From NCBI RefSeq assembly GCF_001420605.1, contig NZ_LJIZ01000026.1, positions 1 through 64,000 of the forward strand: a DNA stretch of 64,000 bases, given 5' to 3'. Source of the stretch: Bacillus sp. FJAT-25509 (lineage in GTDB: Bacteria; Bacillota; Bacilli; Bacillales; Bacillaceae_G). Positions within the stretch are counted from its first letter, which is position 1, and the number at the start of each line of letters is the position of its first letter. This document shows positions 44,829 through 53,662 of this stretch, piece by piece. The notes under the pieces were generated by a model. The model was not told the origin of the DNA. It did no database searches and was given only the letters and a program-made list of their open reading frames with translations. A program made the position numbers and the translations under genes.

Positions 44829-45290
44829 GATCATGAGTTCATGAGTAAGTAAAACAGCAAAAAGAAGAAGAAAGATTCCTCATGAGAGGTTCATGAGGAA
44901 ATAAAACAACAAAAAGAAGAAGAAAGATTACTCATGAGAGGTTCATGAGGAAATATAACAACAAAAAGAATCAAAATGGTTACTCATGAGAGGTTCATGA
45001 GTAAGTAAAACTACAAAAAGCTGTAAAATGGTTACTCATGAGAGGTTCATGAGGAAGTAAAACAGCAAAAAGCTGCAAAATGGTTACTCATGAGAGGTTC
45101 ATGAGGAAGTAAAACAGCAAAAAGAAGCAAAATGGTTACTCATGAGAGGTTCATGAGGAAGTAAAACAACAAAAAGAAGCAAAATGGTTACTCATGAGAG
45201 GTTTATGAGTAAGTAAAACAACAAAAAGAAGCAAAATGGTTACTCATGAGAGGTTCATGAGTAAGTAAAAAACAAAAAATCCGTAATTTC
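44829..45290. repeat. 52-bp tandem repeat array 1 (about nine units)
   Basis: CATGAGAGGT-type starts occur at 44881, 44933, 44985, 45037, 45089, 45141, 45193 and 45245, exactly every 52 bp, after a 49-bp degenerate unit at 44832. Each unit contains the inverted repeat TTACTCATGA-GAGGT-TCATGAGTAA (10-bp stem) followed by a purine-rich tail (AAACAACAAAAAGAAGC). The first full unit has the compensated stem TTCCTCATGA/TCATGAGGAA. There are no spacers, so it is not CRISPR, and no ORF crosses it (52 is not a multiple of 3). The rest of 44736-45537 is AT-rich without genes. Confidence 0.95.
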
Positions 45291-45537
45291 TTACACATTA
45301 AGAATTCGATCAAGTTAAGGGAAAATAAAGGTGGAGGTTTTATCATATTAAGTGTAGATAAGGCTAGGTATATTAATGGTAGGACAAGCTTAGAAGAAAA
45401 TTAATCCAGAGTGTACAATGATAACCAATTTTTTAATTCAAAGCCCCTGAATTTAATATTTCAAAATACTGTACATGAGGATGAACTAGTGACCTTAATC
45501 AATTCTACATTGGTTATACACTAAACCTTATCAAAGC

Positions 45538-45567
45538 AAAAAAAGAAAGGGCTTTTGCCCTTTTTTT
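45538..45567. terminator. Terminator after the small membrane gene
   Basis: Stem AAAGGGC / GCCCTTT with A/T runs on both sides; it serves the leftward gene at 45595-45798. Confidence 0.88.
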
Positions 45568-45594
45568 AATCGTAAATTTCTTATAATGCTGCTC

Positions 45595-45798
45595 TTAATA
45601 AGTTTTTTTACGGAACTTACCTTGGCCACCAACTTGTTTGAAGTTTGCAGACATTCTGTCAGACATTTCAACAAATTGACTTTTTTTACTTCTACCAAAT
45701 ATTTTTTCGCCGATCGCGTTTGTAAACACACCATTAAGTGCAGTAATTCCAATTACTAACACTGCAACAATCAATAGATCAGTTATGTAAGCTGCCAT
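45595..45798 (-). CDS. Small hypothetical membrane protein
   Basis: This 67-aa protein has CTAGGAGG 8 nt before the ATG. One membrane helix (MAAYITDLLIVAVLVIGITA) is followed by a basic tail (KIFGRSKKSQFVEMSDRMSA, QVGGQGKFRKKTY). I do not recognise the family. The gene has its own strong terminator, supporting it as real. Confidence 0.7.
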   Translation of the reverse strand: MAAYITDLLIVAVLVIGITALNGVFTNAIGEKIFGRSKKSQFVEMSDRMSANFKQVGGQGKFRKKTY

Positions 45799-46332
45799 TA
45801 GATTAGCCTCCTAGGAATGTAAGCGTTACTATTATTGTATTAAAAAATTGATGAAATAGAAAGAATAAATAAACTTTTTCATAATAATTATTTTCGGGCT
45901 ATTTATAAAGCAATCAAGCTTTTAGTATTGTAATTTTTAGGATTAAAGTTGTGTGAAATGAAAGGCGTACTTGACTACTTTGGATAATGTTGTGGGGGAG
46001 GTGAGGTTATAGGATGGAAAAGAGGATGAAATATGGATGCAGGTTTGACTCACAGTTAGTGAGGTATATGATGAGAAAAATCAGCTTTCACATACGTAAA
46101 ATAGATGAAAGAAATTAGCCTATATTTTACTTAAGAATTTACTGAAAATTGTACACCTTTTGTATAGGTTTTTTTAAATTTTTTTACAAATTTGTATATA
46201 TTTATTTAGCACAATACTGTATAATGGTGAACATAGTGGTAGATTAAACTAATTATAATTAACCAATTCTTATAAATTAATACACATAACTATATTCCTT
46301 TTTTTTAAAAGAGTAGTTAGGGGGAGAGCAAA
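45799..46332. other. Intergenic region upstream of spx
   Basis: 534 bp, AT-rich. A perfect -10 TATAAT at 46220-46225 (CTGTATAATGG) is the best spx promoter; its -35 is weak. spx of B. subtilis is read from several promoters including ones repressed by PerR/YodB, but I could not assign those boxes. No ORF. Confidence 0.55.
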
Positions 46333-46731
46333 ATGGTAATTTTGTATAATTCACCAAGTTGTACGTCTTGTCGAAAAGCAAAAATGTGGCTAGAAGATAA
46401 TAATATTCCTTATAAAGAAAGAAATATTTTTTCAGAACCATTATCAATTAATGAGATTAAACAAATTTTACGTATGACTGAAAGTGGTACTGATGAAATT
46501 ATATCAACAAGATCAAAAATTTTCCAAGAATTAAATGTAGACTTAGAAAGTCTTCCTTTACAAGACTTATATGAAATCATTCAAAAATACCCTGGTTTAC
46601 TTAGAAGACCGATCATTATTGATGAGAAACGTTTACAAGTTGGTTATAATGAAGATGAAATCAGAAGGTTTTTACCGCGTTCAGTTCGCACATATCAATT
46701 ACGTGAAGCACAACGTTTAGTTAATGAGTAA
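46333..46731 (+). CDS. spx: Global stress regulator Spx
   Basis: This 132-aa ArsC-family protein binds the RNA polymerase alpha C-terminal domain and redirects transcription under disulfide stress. The redox switch CTSC is at residues 10-13 ([14 protein letters not shown]). The [20 protein letters not shown] and the end [10 protein letters not shown] are typical. Spx is degraded by ClpXP with YjbH, whose gene lies 7 kb downstream. GGGGGAGAG precedes the ATG. Confidence 0.97.
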   Translation: MVILYNSPSCTSCRKAKMWLEDNNIPYKERNIFSEPLSINEIKQILRMTESGTDEIISTRSKIFQELNVDLESLPLQDLYEIIQKYPGLLRRPIIIDEKRLQVGYNEDEIRRFLPRSVRTYQLREAQRLVNE

Positions 46732-46815
46732 ATCTTTGTTTTGAATTGTGAAAAAAATTACAATTCTTGATTAAGATTCTCAATCATATTGAACAAATAC
46801 TTATTCATATTATAT

Positions 46816-46862
46816 AAAAAGCTGTAAAAAGTTAAATGCATACTTTTTACAGCTTTTTTTTA
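46816..46862. terminator. Bidirectional terminator between spx and terC-like gene
   Basis: Perfect 17-bp stem AAAAAGCTGTAAAAAGT / ACTTTTTACAGCTTTTT. Confidence 0.95.
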
Positions 46863-46866
46863 ACAA

Positions 46867-47541
46867 CTAGGATGTTCGCTTTCGGTATCGAATATTATTA
46901 AAATAATAACCTATGACAATGGTAAAGATTATACAAGATGAGCCGACAATTAATTCCATATCGTTTCGTCCGTTTATATATTGACTGATAAATGGCTCGT
47001 CTATTAACATTTTGCTAGCTGTTATTGAAAGAACAGAAGCCCCTACAAAACTCAAAATTGGATATCTTTCTAAAAACCATAAAACGATTTTACTTCCCCA
47101 AATAATTATTGGAATTGAGATGGAAAGACCTAAAATGACTAATGATGGCTTTCCGTTTGATGCCCCAGCTATTGCTAATACGTTATCAATCCCCATAACT
47201 AAATCAGCAAATACAATTGTACGAATTGCATGGAAAACTGTGTAGTTCTCCTTTATAGAAGGGTTGTCATCCTCCTGGATAATTAATTTGCAAGCTATGT
47301 ACAAAAGTAATATTCCGCCAATTAAATGTAAGAATGGGACTTTAAGGACGAAAATTGCACATATTGTTAGGATAATTCGTAAAACAATTGCGGTAATACT
47401 ACCGAAAATTATCGCTATGTTACGTTGCTTATATGGTAATTTTCTACATGCTAATGCAATGACAATAGCATTATCTCCGCCTAAAACAATGTCGATAATA
47501 ACAATCATTAAAAAGGACCATATATAATGAAGATCTATCAT
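46867..47541 (-). CDS. TerC family membrane protein, YjbE-like
   Basis: This 224-aa protein starts at ATG 47541 (AGAGAGGTGA upstream); the longer frame has no RBS. Seven membrane helices include the TerC hallmarks DIVLGGDNAIVIALACRKLP and FADLVMGIDNVLAIAGASNG, with conserved acidic residues in membrane segments. TerC proteins handle metal (Mn) export, in B. subtilis metalating secreted enzymes. Adjacent to spx as yjbE is in B. subtilis. No yybP-ykoY riboswitch was seen upstream. Confidence 0.9.
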   Translation of the reverse strand: MIDLHYIWSFLMIVIIDIVLGGDNAIVIALACRKLPYKQRNIAIIFGSITAIVLRIILTICAIFVLKVPFLHLIGGILLLYIACKLIIQEDDNPSIKENYTVFHAIRTIVFADLVMGIDNVLAIAGASNGKPSLVILGLSISIPIIIWGSKIVLWFLERYPILSFVGASVLSITASKMLIDEPFISQYINGRNDMELIVGSSCIIFTIVIGYYFNNIRYRKRTS

Positions 47542-47857
47542 GAATTCACCTCTCTTATTAAAAGCTTTAAATGATTGTCCTAATATTAATAGGTATATGA
47601 TGATTTTTAAAAAATAGGTGAATTTTATTTCCAAAATTTTAATTTGTATCATAAAATATAATTGTAGTTACTATTCGCATTTAATAAATTTTCATGGTAA
47701 GATAGATAAAAATTTACTTATTAAAGCTAAATTTTTAAGAGTATTTTTCTAATTTACTATTTCAGAATTTTATATTTAACATAAAATTCTTTTACTTTAT
47801 TTATTCTATTTCGTCTAACGCAATTACTTGTTGTTCATTAAAGGAGGGGGAAAACAA
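47542..47857. other. Divergent terC-mecA intergenic region
   Basis: About 315 bp, extremely AT-rich; no ORF, hairpin or clear promoter pair recognised. Confidence 0.5.
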
Positions 47858-48529
47858 ATGGAAATAGAAAGAATTAATGAAAATACGTTTAAGTTCTCCA
47901 TATCCTACTTAGACATCGAGGAGAGAGGTTTCTCTAAAGATGAAGTATGGTTAGATCGAGAAAGAAGTGAAGAGCTTTTCTGGGAATTAATTGATGAAGC
48001 GCATTTGACTGAGGAATTCATTGCTGGTGGCCCCCTATGGATTCAGGTACAGGCACTAGACAAGGGTTTAGAAGTTGTTGTAACAAAAGCTGTGATTTCT
48101 AAAGACGGCAAAAAAGTAGAAGTGAATTTAGGTGAAGGAGAAAAGAATTTAGAAATTCCATTTATCTCTGTAGATGATGACGATGATTCAGATGAAGATG
48201 ATGATGACGATATTTTTGAATCGATGGATGAAGAGGAAACTGAACTTATTCTTTCCTTTAAAAATCTTGAAGACATTATTTCTTTATCACATGCTGTTAA
48301 TCAAGAATCATTTGAAAGCACACTATATTCCTTCCAAGATTATTACTATCTTTATGTTAAATTTGAAGAAGAATTGCTTGATGAAATTCAAGTCGAATAT
48401 TTATCATCTATGTTACTTGAATATGGTCATCGTTCAAAAGTAACTATACATGTTTTAGAGGAATACGGAAAATTGATTTATGAAAAGACAGCTTTACCTC
48501 ATTTTAAATCAATTTTTCCATTATTGTAA
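47858..48529 (+). CDS. mecA: Adaptor protein MecA
   Basis: This 223-aa ClpC adaptor starts at ATG 47858 (AAAGGAGGGGG upstream). The N-terminal substrate-binding domain starts MEIERINENTFKFSISYLDI. A very acidic linker at residues 106-127 (DDDDDSDEDDDDD) is followed by the ClpC-binding C-terminal domain (ELILSFKNLEDIISLSHAVN). It delivers ComK and other proteins to ClpCP. It is followed by cls and coiA, the B. cereus-group arrangement. Confidence 0.95.
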   Translation: MEIERINENTFKFSISYLDIEERGFSKDEVWLDRERSEELFWELIDEAHLTEEFIAGGPLWIQVQALDKGLEVVVTKAVISKDGKKVEVNLGEGEKNLEIPFISVDDDDDSDEDDDDDIFESMDEEETELILSFKNLEDIISLSHAVNQESFESTLYSFQDYYYLYVKFEEELLDEIQVEYLSSMLLEYGHRSKVTIHVLEEYGKLIYEKTALPHFKSIFPLL

Positions 48530-48579
48530 TAGCCGATGCCTTAGGGATCGGTTTCTTTTCTTTATAAAGGAGAATATTG

Positions 48580-50127
48580 ATGCAATTTCGATTAAAGATT
48601 TTAATATTTTTATCAATTGTAGTATGCATTTTATATTTTGCTTCTCCAACTATTAAATTCATTTGGTTAATGAATTTTGCATTTTTTGAGAAATCTACTA
48701 TTTTTAGATTAATAAGTATCATGTTCTCGATAACAGCTATAGGTGTATCGATTATTATTTTCCTTGAAAATAGAAATCCTGCTAGAACTTTAACATGGAT
48801 TATACTTTTAGCTATTTTCCCGTTATTTGGTTTTGTTTTTTATTTAATTTTTGGACAAAATTACAAAAAGAAAATGGTCTATCGAAAAAAGGCAATTAAT
48901 GATCAAAATGCAAATGGTTTAATTAGTGGATCCGAAGATGTAGAAGTGAAAGATTTTATAGCGCAAAATCAAAGATTAGAGTATCTAATAAATATTGCAG
49001 CTAAACAGAGTAATACTCCAGTCACGATGAATACTTTTACAAAAGTTCTTACAAACGGAAGTGAAACCTTTCCAAAAATAATTGAGGAACTTAAAAAAGC
49101 AAAGCACCATATTCATATCGAATTTTATATAGTAAGAAATGATGAGATTGGTAATCAACTAAAAGATATTCTAATTGAAAAGGCACAGAATGGAGTAAAG
49201 GTACGATTTCTCTATGACGCTGTAGGCAGTTGGAAATTATCAAGAAATTTTGTTAAAGACTTACGAAAAGCTGGTGTAGAAATACTACCATTTTCTCCAG
49301 TTAAAATTCCAGTTTTAAATGATACGATTAATTACCGAAACCATCGGAAAATTATCGTTATAGATTCGAATGTAGGATTTGTTGGAGGATTAAATATTGG
49401 AGATGAGTATTTAGGGAAAGACCATTATTTTGGAAAGTGGCGAGATACCCATCTATACCTTAATGGAGAAGGTGTACGAACACTACAATTCATATTCTTG
49501 CAAGACTGGTATTATATGACGAATGAGTTAATTGATGACAAAGAGTACTTTGACATTAATGCTAGTAGTTATTCTTCAAAAGGAGCAATTCAGCTTGTTT
49601 CTGGTGGACCAGACCGAAAGCATGAAGTGATAAAAGAGTTATTTTTTGCGATGATTACAAGTGCAAGGAAAAGTATATACATTGCTTCACCGTATTTTGT
49701 GCCCGATGAAGATATTTTAACTGCTCTTAAAGTTGCAGCAAATGGTGGGGTAAAAGTAAAAATTCTAATGCCTGATCGCCCTGATAAGAAAATCGTATTT
49801 TATGCCTCACGTTCGTATTTTCCAGAGTTATTAGAAGCAGGTGTAGAAATCTATGAATATAGACAAGGATTCTTGCACAGTAAAATATTGATTGTAGATG
49901 ATGAAATCGCATCTGTTGGCACGGCAAATATGGATATGAGAAGTTTTCGTTTAAACTTCGAAGTCACTGCATTTTTATATTTAGAAGAAAGTATTAATCA
50001 TTTAGTTAATGATTTTAATAATGATATCCGCGATTCTGAAGCAATTATATTTAAAGATTTTAAAAAGAGACCTATATACAAAAGGATATTTGAATCATTA
50101 TCAAGATTAATGGCACCACTTTTGTAA
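48580..50127 (+). CDS. cls: Cardiolipin synthase
   Basis: This 515-aa enzyme joins two phosphatidylglycerols to cardiolipin. AAAGGAG lies 7 nt before ATG 48580. Two N-terminal membrane helices (residues about 6-30 and 40-62, plus 74-92) precede two phospholipase-D HKD motifs: H255RKIIVID and the C-terminal HSKILIVDDEIASVGTANMD. It belongs to the Bacillus ClsA type. Confidence 0.94.
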   Translation: MQFRLKILIFLSIVVCILYFASPTIKFIWLMNFAFFEKSTIFRLISIMFSITAIGVSIIIFLENRNPARTLTWIILLAIFPLFGFVFYLIFGQNYKKKMVYRKKAINDQNANGLISGSEDVEVKDFIAQNQRLEYLINIAAKQSNTPVTMNTFTKVLTNGSETFPKIIEELKKAKHHIHIEFYIVRNDEIGNQLKDILIEKAQNGVKVRFLYDAVGSWKLSRNFVKDLRKAGVEILPFSPVKIPVLNDTINYRNHRKIIVIDSNVGFVGGLNIGDEYLGKDHYFGKWRDTHLYLNGEGVRTLQFIFLQDWYYMTNELIDDKEYFDINASSYSSKGAIQLVSGGPDRKHEVIKELFFAMITSARKSIYIASPYFVPDEDILTALKVAANGGVKVKILMPDRPDKKIVFYASRSYFPELLEAGVEIYEYRQGFLHSKILIVDDEIASVGTANMDMRSFRLNFEVTAFLYLEESINHLVNDFNNDIRDSEAIIFKDFKKRPIYKRIFESLSRLMAPLL

Positions 50128-50186
50128 TGAGCTATCTTATTGATAGAACATTGATAGAACATTTTTATAATATTTCATATAGTCAA

Positions 50187-50227
50187 AAAGCCTACCGAAT
50201 AGAAATTCAATATTTGGTAGGTTTTTT
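50187..50227 (+). terminator. Terminator after cls
   Basis: Stem AAGCCTACCGAATA / TATTTGGTAGGTTT (one G-U pair) then T6. Confidence 0.85.
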
Positions 50228-50307
50228 ATTTGAAAAATCGTTTTTAATTTTTTTGAAGGAAAATACGAAAAGGATAGTGAAGTTATTTGGAAAGGTGGTA
50301 GTGAAAT

Positions 50308-51513
50308 ATGATCGTCGCATTAAATACAGCAGAGCATACTATTAATTTATTTGAAGTTAAAAAGACAGAGGAATTATTAAGATTAAAGCAAAACGGACCA
50401 TATTTTTGCCCGGTTTGTAAAAAGCAAGTGAGGCTTAAAATTGGAGTAAAGAAGGTAACTCATTTTGCACATATAGATTTGTCTGAATGTGAAAATGAAA
50501 AAAAAGAGAGTATTGACCATTATAAAGGGAAGTTTGCTTTGTACCAATTTTTTAAAAGGTTTAATGTAAATGTTGAGGTTGAAAAATATATACCTGAATT
50601 AAATCAAAGACCTGATTTATTAATTAGATTAAATACAATTCAAATATGTGTTGAATATCAATGTTCGGTTATTCCTTTAGAAATAATGATAAAGAGAACA
50701 AACTCTTTTAAAGATAGTGGAATGAAAGTTTTGTGGATCTTACATGACAAACTATTAAATCAAAAAAGATGGTCATCTTTCTATATTAATTCCCTTTCTA
50801 TTTATTCACTTGTTAGAATTAACGTTTTTTCCCTTCTCTTCTATAATCCTACATTACAATCATTTACAGTGCTTTCCTCATTAATAGCATTTTCTCCGGT
50901 CCAATATATTGGTCAAAAGGACGTATTTCCAATCAACAATTTCAGTCTTAATGAATTTTTATCTCCAAATAGAATTGATAAAAAGGTATTTGTCTCTAAA
51001 TGGAATCGTTTAAAAAAGGATTTTAGACTATATCAACATTTGCATACTAAAGGTAATTTAAAGGTTTTTAAACAGTATTTATACAATGCAAATATGAATT
51101 ATTTTCCCGCGGTAATTGGGGTTCCATTAGAAAGTAACTGCATAATTAAAGAACATTGTATCTTTTGGCAGGGGCAAATATATTTTAAATTTTTTCATGA
51201 AGTAGAAATTGGACAACTAATCTTTACTGATAAAATAATTCAGTCTGTAAAAATGGAAGTACAGTATGGTAATTGGAGAGTTAATCAATTTCAAGATAAT
51301 GAAATTGATAATTTGGAGAAATGTGTAGAAAAGTATATTGACTTTTTAGTAAAAATTAGAATCGTAAAACGTATTAAAAATGGTAAAATAATGAAGATAG
51401 CTAATGCTATTATTCCAACATCATTCCAACAAGCATTGGATGAAGACTGTCTGAGCGCTAATACAGCATTTGATTTGTTGTTTAATGCAAGAACTGATTC
51501 AAATGATTATTAA
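50308..51513 (+). CDS. coiA: Competence protein CoiA
   Basis: This 401-aa protein starts MIVALNTAEHTINLFEVKKT. A zinc-like CPVCKKQ motif is followed by KVTHFAHID, then a nuclease-like core LNQRPDLLIRLNTIQICVEYQCS with the PD-(D/E)xK pattern. This is the CoiA layout. CoiA (YjbF) is a late competence protein of transformation. It is placed between mecA/cls and pepF as in Bacillus. AAAGGTGG precedes the start. Confidence 0.9.
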   Translation: MIVALNTAEHTINLFEVKKTEELLRLKQNGPYFCPVCKKQVRLKIGVKKVTHFAHIDLSECENEKKESIDHYKGKFALYQFFKRFNVNVEVEKYIPELNQRPDLLIRLNTIQICVEYQCSVIPLEIMIKRTNSFKDSGMKVLWILHDKLLNQKRWSSFYINSLSIYSLVRINVFSLLFYNPTLQSFTVLSSLIAFSPVQYIGQKDVFPINNFSLNEFLSPNRIDKKVFVSKWNRLKKDFRLYQHLHTKGNLKVFKQYLYNANMNYFPAVIGVPLESNCIIKEHCIFWQGQIYFKFFHEVEIGQLIFTDKIIQSVKMEVQYGNWRVNQFQDNEIDNLEKCVEKYIDFLVKIRIVKRIKNGKIMKIANAIIPTSFQQALDEDCLSANTAFDLLFNARTDSNDY

Positions 51514-51566
51514 TATCAGACGCTGGAATGTTATTAATACTAATAATAATTTTAGGGGGATCAGAC

Positions 51567-53387
51567 ATGCTAGAACAAAAAGCTGTTAAAAAATTACCAA
51601 CTAGAAGTGAAGTTCAAGAAGAATTAACTTGGAAGTTGGAAGATATTTATGAAACAGATGCAAAATGGGAAGCAGAGTATAAAAAAGTACTTGAATTAAT
51701 CCCATCGTTTTCAGAGTTTAAAGGTAAATTAGGTGAGTCATCACAAACACTTTTAAATGCATTAAAAAAACAGGATGAAATTTCGTTTTTATTAGGTAAA
51801 TTGTATACATACTCTCATATGCGTTACGATCAAGACACAACAAATTCTACATACCAAGCTTTAGATGATCGTGCGAAAAATCTATACACTAAGGCTGGAA
51901 GTGCAATGTCATACTTCGTGCCTGAATTATTAACAATTTCAGAAGATACATTGAAAAAGTTTATTAAAGAAAATGATGAACTGAAATTGTACGAGCACTC
52001 TTTAGAAGAAATTTTAAAGCAAAAACCACATGTTCTTTCAGCAGCTGAAGAGGAAATTATGGCACAAGCATCTGAAGTGTTATCTTCTTCTAGCAATACG
52101 TTTGGAATGTTAAATAATGCGGATTTAAAATTCCCGACGATTGAAGACGAGAATGGTGAAGAAGTAGAAATCACACATGGCCGTTATATTCATTATTTAG
52201 AAAGTGCAGATCGTCGCGTTCGTAAAGAAGCTTTTGAAGCGGTTTATCATACGTATGATGCGTATAAAAATACTTTTGCAAGTACTTTAAGTGGTGCTGT
52301 AAAGAAAGATAATTTCAAAGCAAAAGTTAGAAAATATGATAATGCTCGTCATGCAGCATTAAGTAATAACGAAATTCCTGAAGTTGTTTATGATCAATTA
52401 GTGTCTACAGTAAATGAGCATTTAAATTTATTACATCGTTATATTGCTATTCGTAAAAAAGCGTTAAAGCTTGATGAAATTCATATGTATGACTTATTTA
52501 CTCCATTGGTAGAAGAAGTAAAAATGGAAGTTAAGTATGATGAAGCAAAAGAAATTTTATTAAAGGCATTAAAACCATTAGGTGATGAATATGTTGAAAT
52601 TCTAAAAGAGGCATATGAAAGCCGTTGGGTAGATGTTGTAGAAAACAAAGGAAAACGAAGCGGAGCATACTCTTCTGGTGCGTATGGTACGAACCCATAT
52701 ATCTTAATGAACTGGCAGGACAATGTAAATAATTTATTTACATTAGCACATGAATTTGGTCATTCAGTGCATAGTTATCATACTCGTAAAAATCAACCTT
52801 ATGTTTACGGTGATTACTCAATCTTCGTAGCTGAAGTTGCTTCTACTTGTAATGAAGCTATTTTAAATGATTATTTACTAAAAAATACGGAAGATCCTAA
52901 ACAAAGACTTTATTTACTAAACCACTATTTAGAGACTTTTAGAGGAACTGTATTCCGTCAAACGATGTTTGCAGAGTTTGAACATCAAATCCACGTATTA
53001 GCTCAAAATGGTGAGGCATTAACACCAGATCTATTAACAAAAACATATTACGAGCTTAATAAAAAATATTTTGGTGACGAGATTGTAATCGATGAGTTAA
53101 TTGGTTTAGAGTGGAGTAGAATTCCGCATTTCTATTACAATTACTATGTTTACCAATATGCAACAGGATTCAGTGCAGCGACAGCACTCTCAAAACAAAT
53201 TCTAGAAGAAGGCGAACCAGCAGTTGAGAGATACCTTGGCTTCTTAAAAGCAGGAAGCTCGGATTATCCAATTGAAGTATTGAAAAAAGCTGGCGTTGAT
53301 ATGACTTCTTCACAACCCATCGTAGAAGCATTGAAAGTATTTGAAGAAATGTTAAACGAAATGGAAGAACTTCTATTTAACAAATAA
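51567..53387 (+). CDS. pepF: Oligoendopeptidase F
   Basis: This 606-aa M3B metallopeptidase starts at ATG 51567 (AGGGGGATCAG upstream; the longer frame lacks an RBS). The zinc motif H395EFGH with LAHEFGHSVHSYHTRKNQPY and the third ligand in VAEVASTCNEAILND are intact. It degrades peptides of about 7-17 residues in the cytoplasm, complementing the nearby Opp peptide importer. Follows coiA as yjbG does. Confidence 0.95.
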   Translation: MLEQKAVKKLPTRSEVQEELTWKLEDIYETDAKWEAEYKKVLELIPSFSEFKGKLGESSQTLLNALKKQDEISFLLGKLYTYSHMRYDQDTTNSTYQALDDRAKNLYTKAGSAMSYFVPELLTISEDTLKKFIKENDELKLYEHSLEEILKQKPHVLSAAEEEIMAQASEVLSSSSNTFGMLNNADLKFPTIEDENGEEVEITHGRYIHYLESADRRVRKEAFEAVYHTYDAYKNTFASTLSGAVKKDNFKAKVRKYDNARHAALSNNEIPEVVYDQLVSTVNEHLNLLHRYIAIRKKALKLDEIHMYDLFTPLVEEVKMEVKYDEAKEILLKALKPLGDEYVEILKEAYESRWVDVVENKGKRSGAYSSGAYGTNPYILMNWQDNVNNLFTLAHEFGHSVHSYHTRKNQPYVYGDYSIFVAEVASTCNEAILNDYLLKNTEDPKQRLYLLNHYLETFRGTVFRQTMFAEFEHQIHVLAQNGEALTPDLLTKTYYELNKKYFGDEIVIDELIGLEWSRIPHFYYNYYVYQYATGFSAATALSKQILEEGEPAVERYLGFLKAGSSDYPIEVLKKAGVDMTSSQPIVEALKVFEEMLNEMEELLFNK

Positions 53388-53398
53388 CTTACTTAAAC

Positions 53399-53438
53399 AA
53401 ACACATGTAGCATCAAACCTATATGTGTTTGTTTTTTT
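53399..53438 (+). terminator. Terminator after pepF
   Basis: Stem AAACACATGTAG / CTATATGTGTTT (one wobble), followed by GTTTTTTT. Confidence 0.9.
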
Positions 53439-53484
53439 AACCTAACTTTTTCTATATCTTTATACCTACTATTTTGTGTCTAAA

Positions 53485-53535
53485 ATGTGAAATATTTCTC
53501 AAATGGTTGCCAAACTCTAAAATAAATTGTATTAT
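53485..53535 (+). promoter_or_regulatory. roxS promoter with Rex-like box
   Basis: TTGCCA (53507-53512), 17 nt and TATTAT (53530-53535) form a good sigma-A promoter. Just upstream ATGTGAAATATTTCTCAA (53485-53502) matches the Rex operator TTGTGAA-N4-TTCACAA with two differences. RoxS is reported to be under Rex and ResD control in B. subtilis, fitting an NADH/NO response. Confidence 0.75.
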
Positions 53536-53541
53536 AAGGGT

Positions 53542-53657
53542 GTGAATTACTTCACAAACACAAATACCCCTTTGTTGAACGTGAAAATTTCTCCCATCCC
53601 CTTGATGTAAAATATTACATCAAAAAAATGACCTAGCGAAAGCTAGGTCTTTTTTTT
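53542..53657 (+). ncRNA. roxS: Small regulatory RNA RoxS (RsaE family)
   Basis: The transcript predicted from the promoter to the terminator GACCTAGC-GAAA-GCTAGGTC-T8 is about 115 nt, the length of B. subtilis RoxS. It contains the conserved C-rich seed regions: CAAATACCCCTTTGTTGAA and TTTCTCCCATCCCCTTG. A perfect TTGATGTAA-AATA-TTACATCAA hairpin (53602-53623) precedes the terminator. The location directly beside yjbH is the known site of roxS. RoxS/RsaE pairs with ribosome binding sites of TCA-cycle and redox mRNAs. Confidence 0.92.
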
Positions 53658-53662
53658 ATTTC

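Noticed and set aside
44829-45290. CRISPR array
   Set aside because: Units are contiguous 52-bp tandem repeats with no unique spacers, and no cas genes are nearby.
47542-47700. yybP-ykoY manganese riboswitch upstream of the terC-like gene
   Set aside because: No conserved loops or terminator were found.
48043-48276. Leftward Ser-rich ORF within mecA
   Set aside because: Antisense of the Asp/Glu-rich linker.
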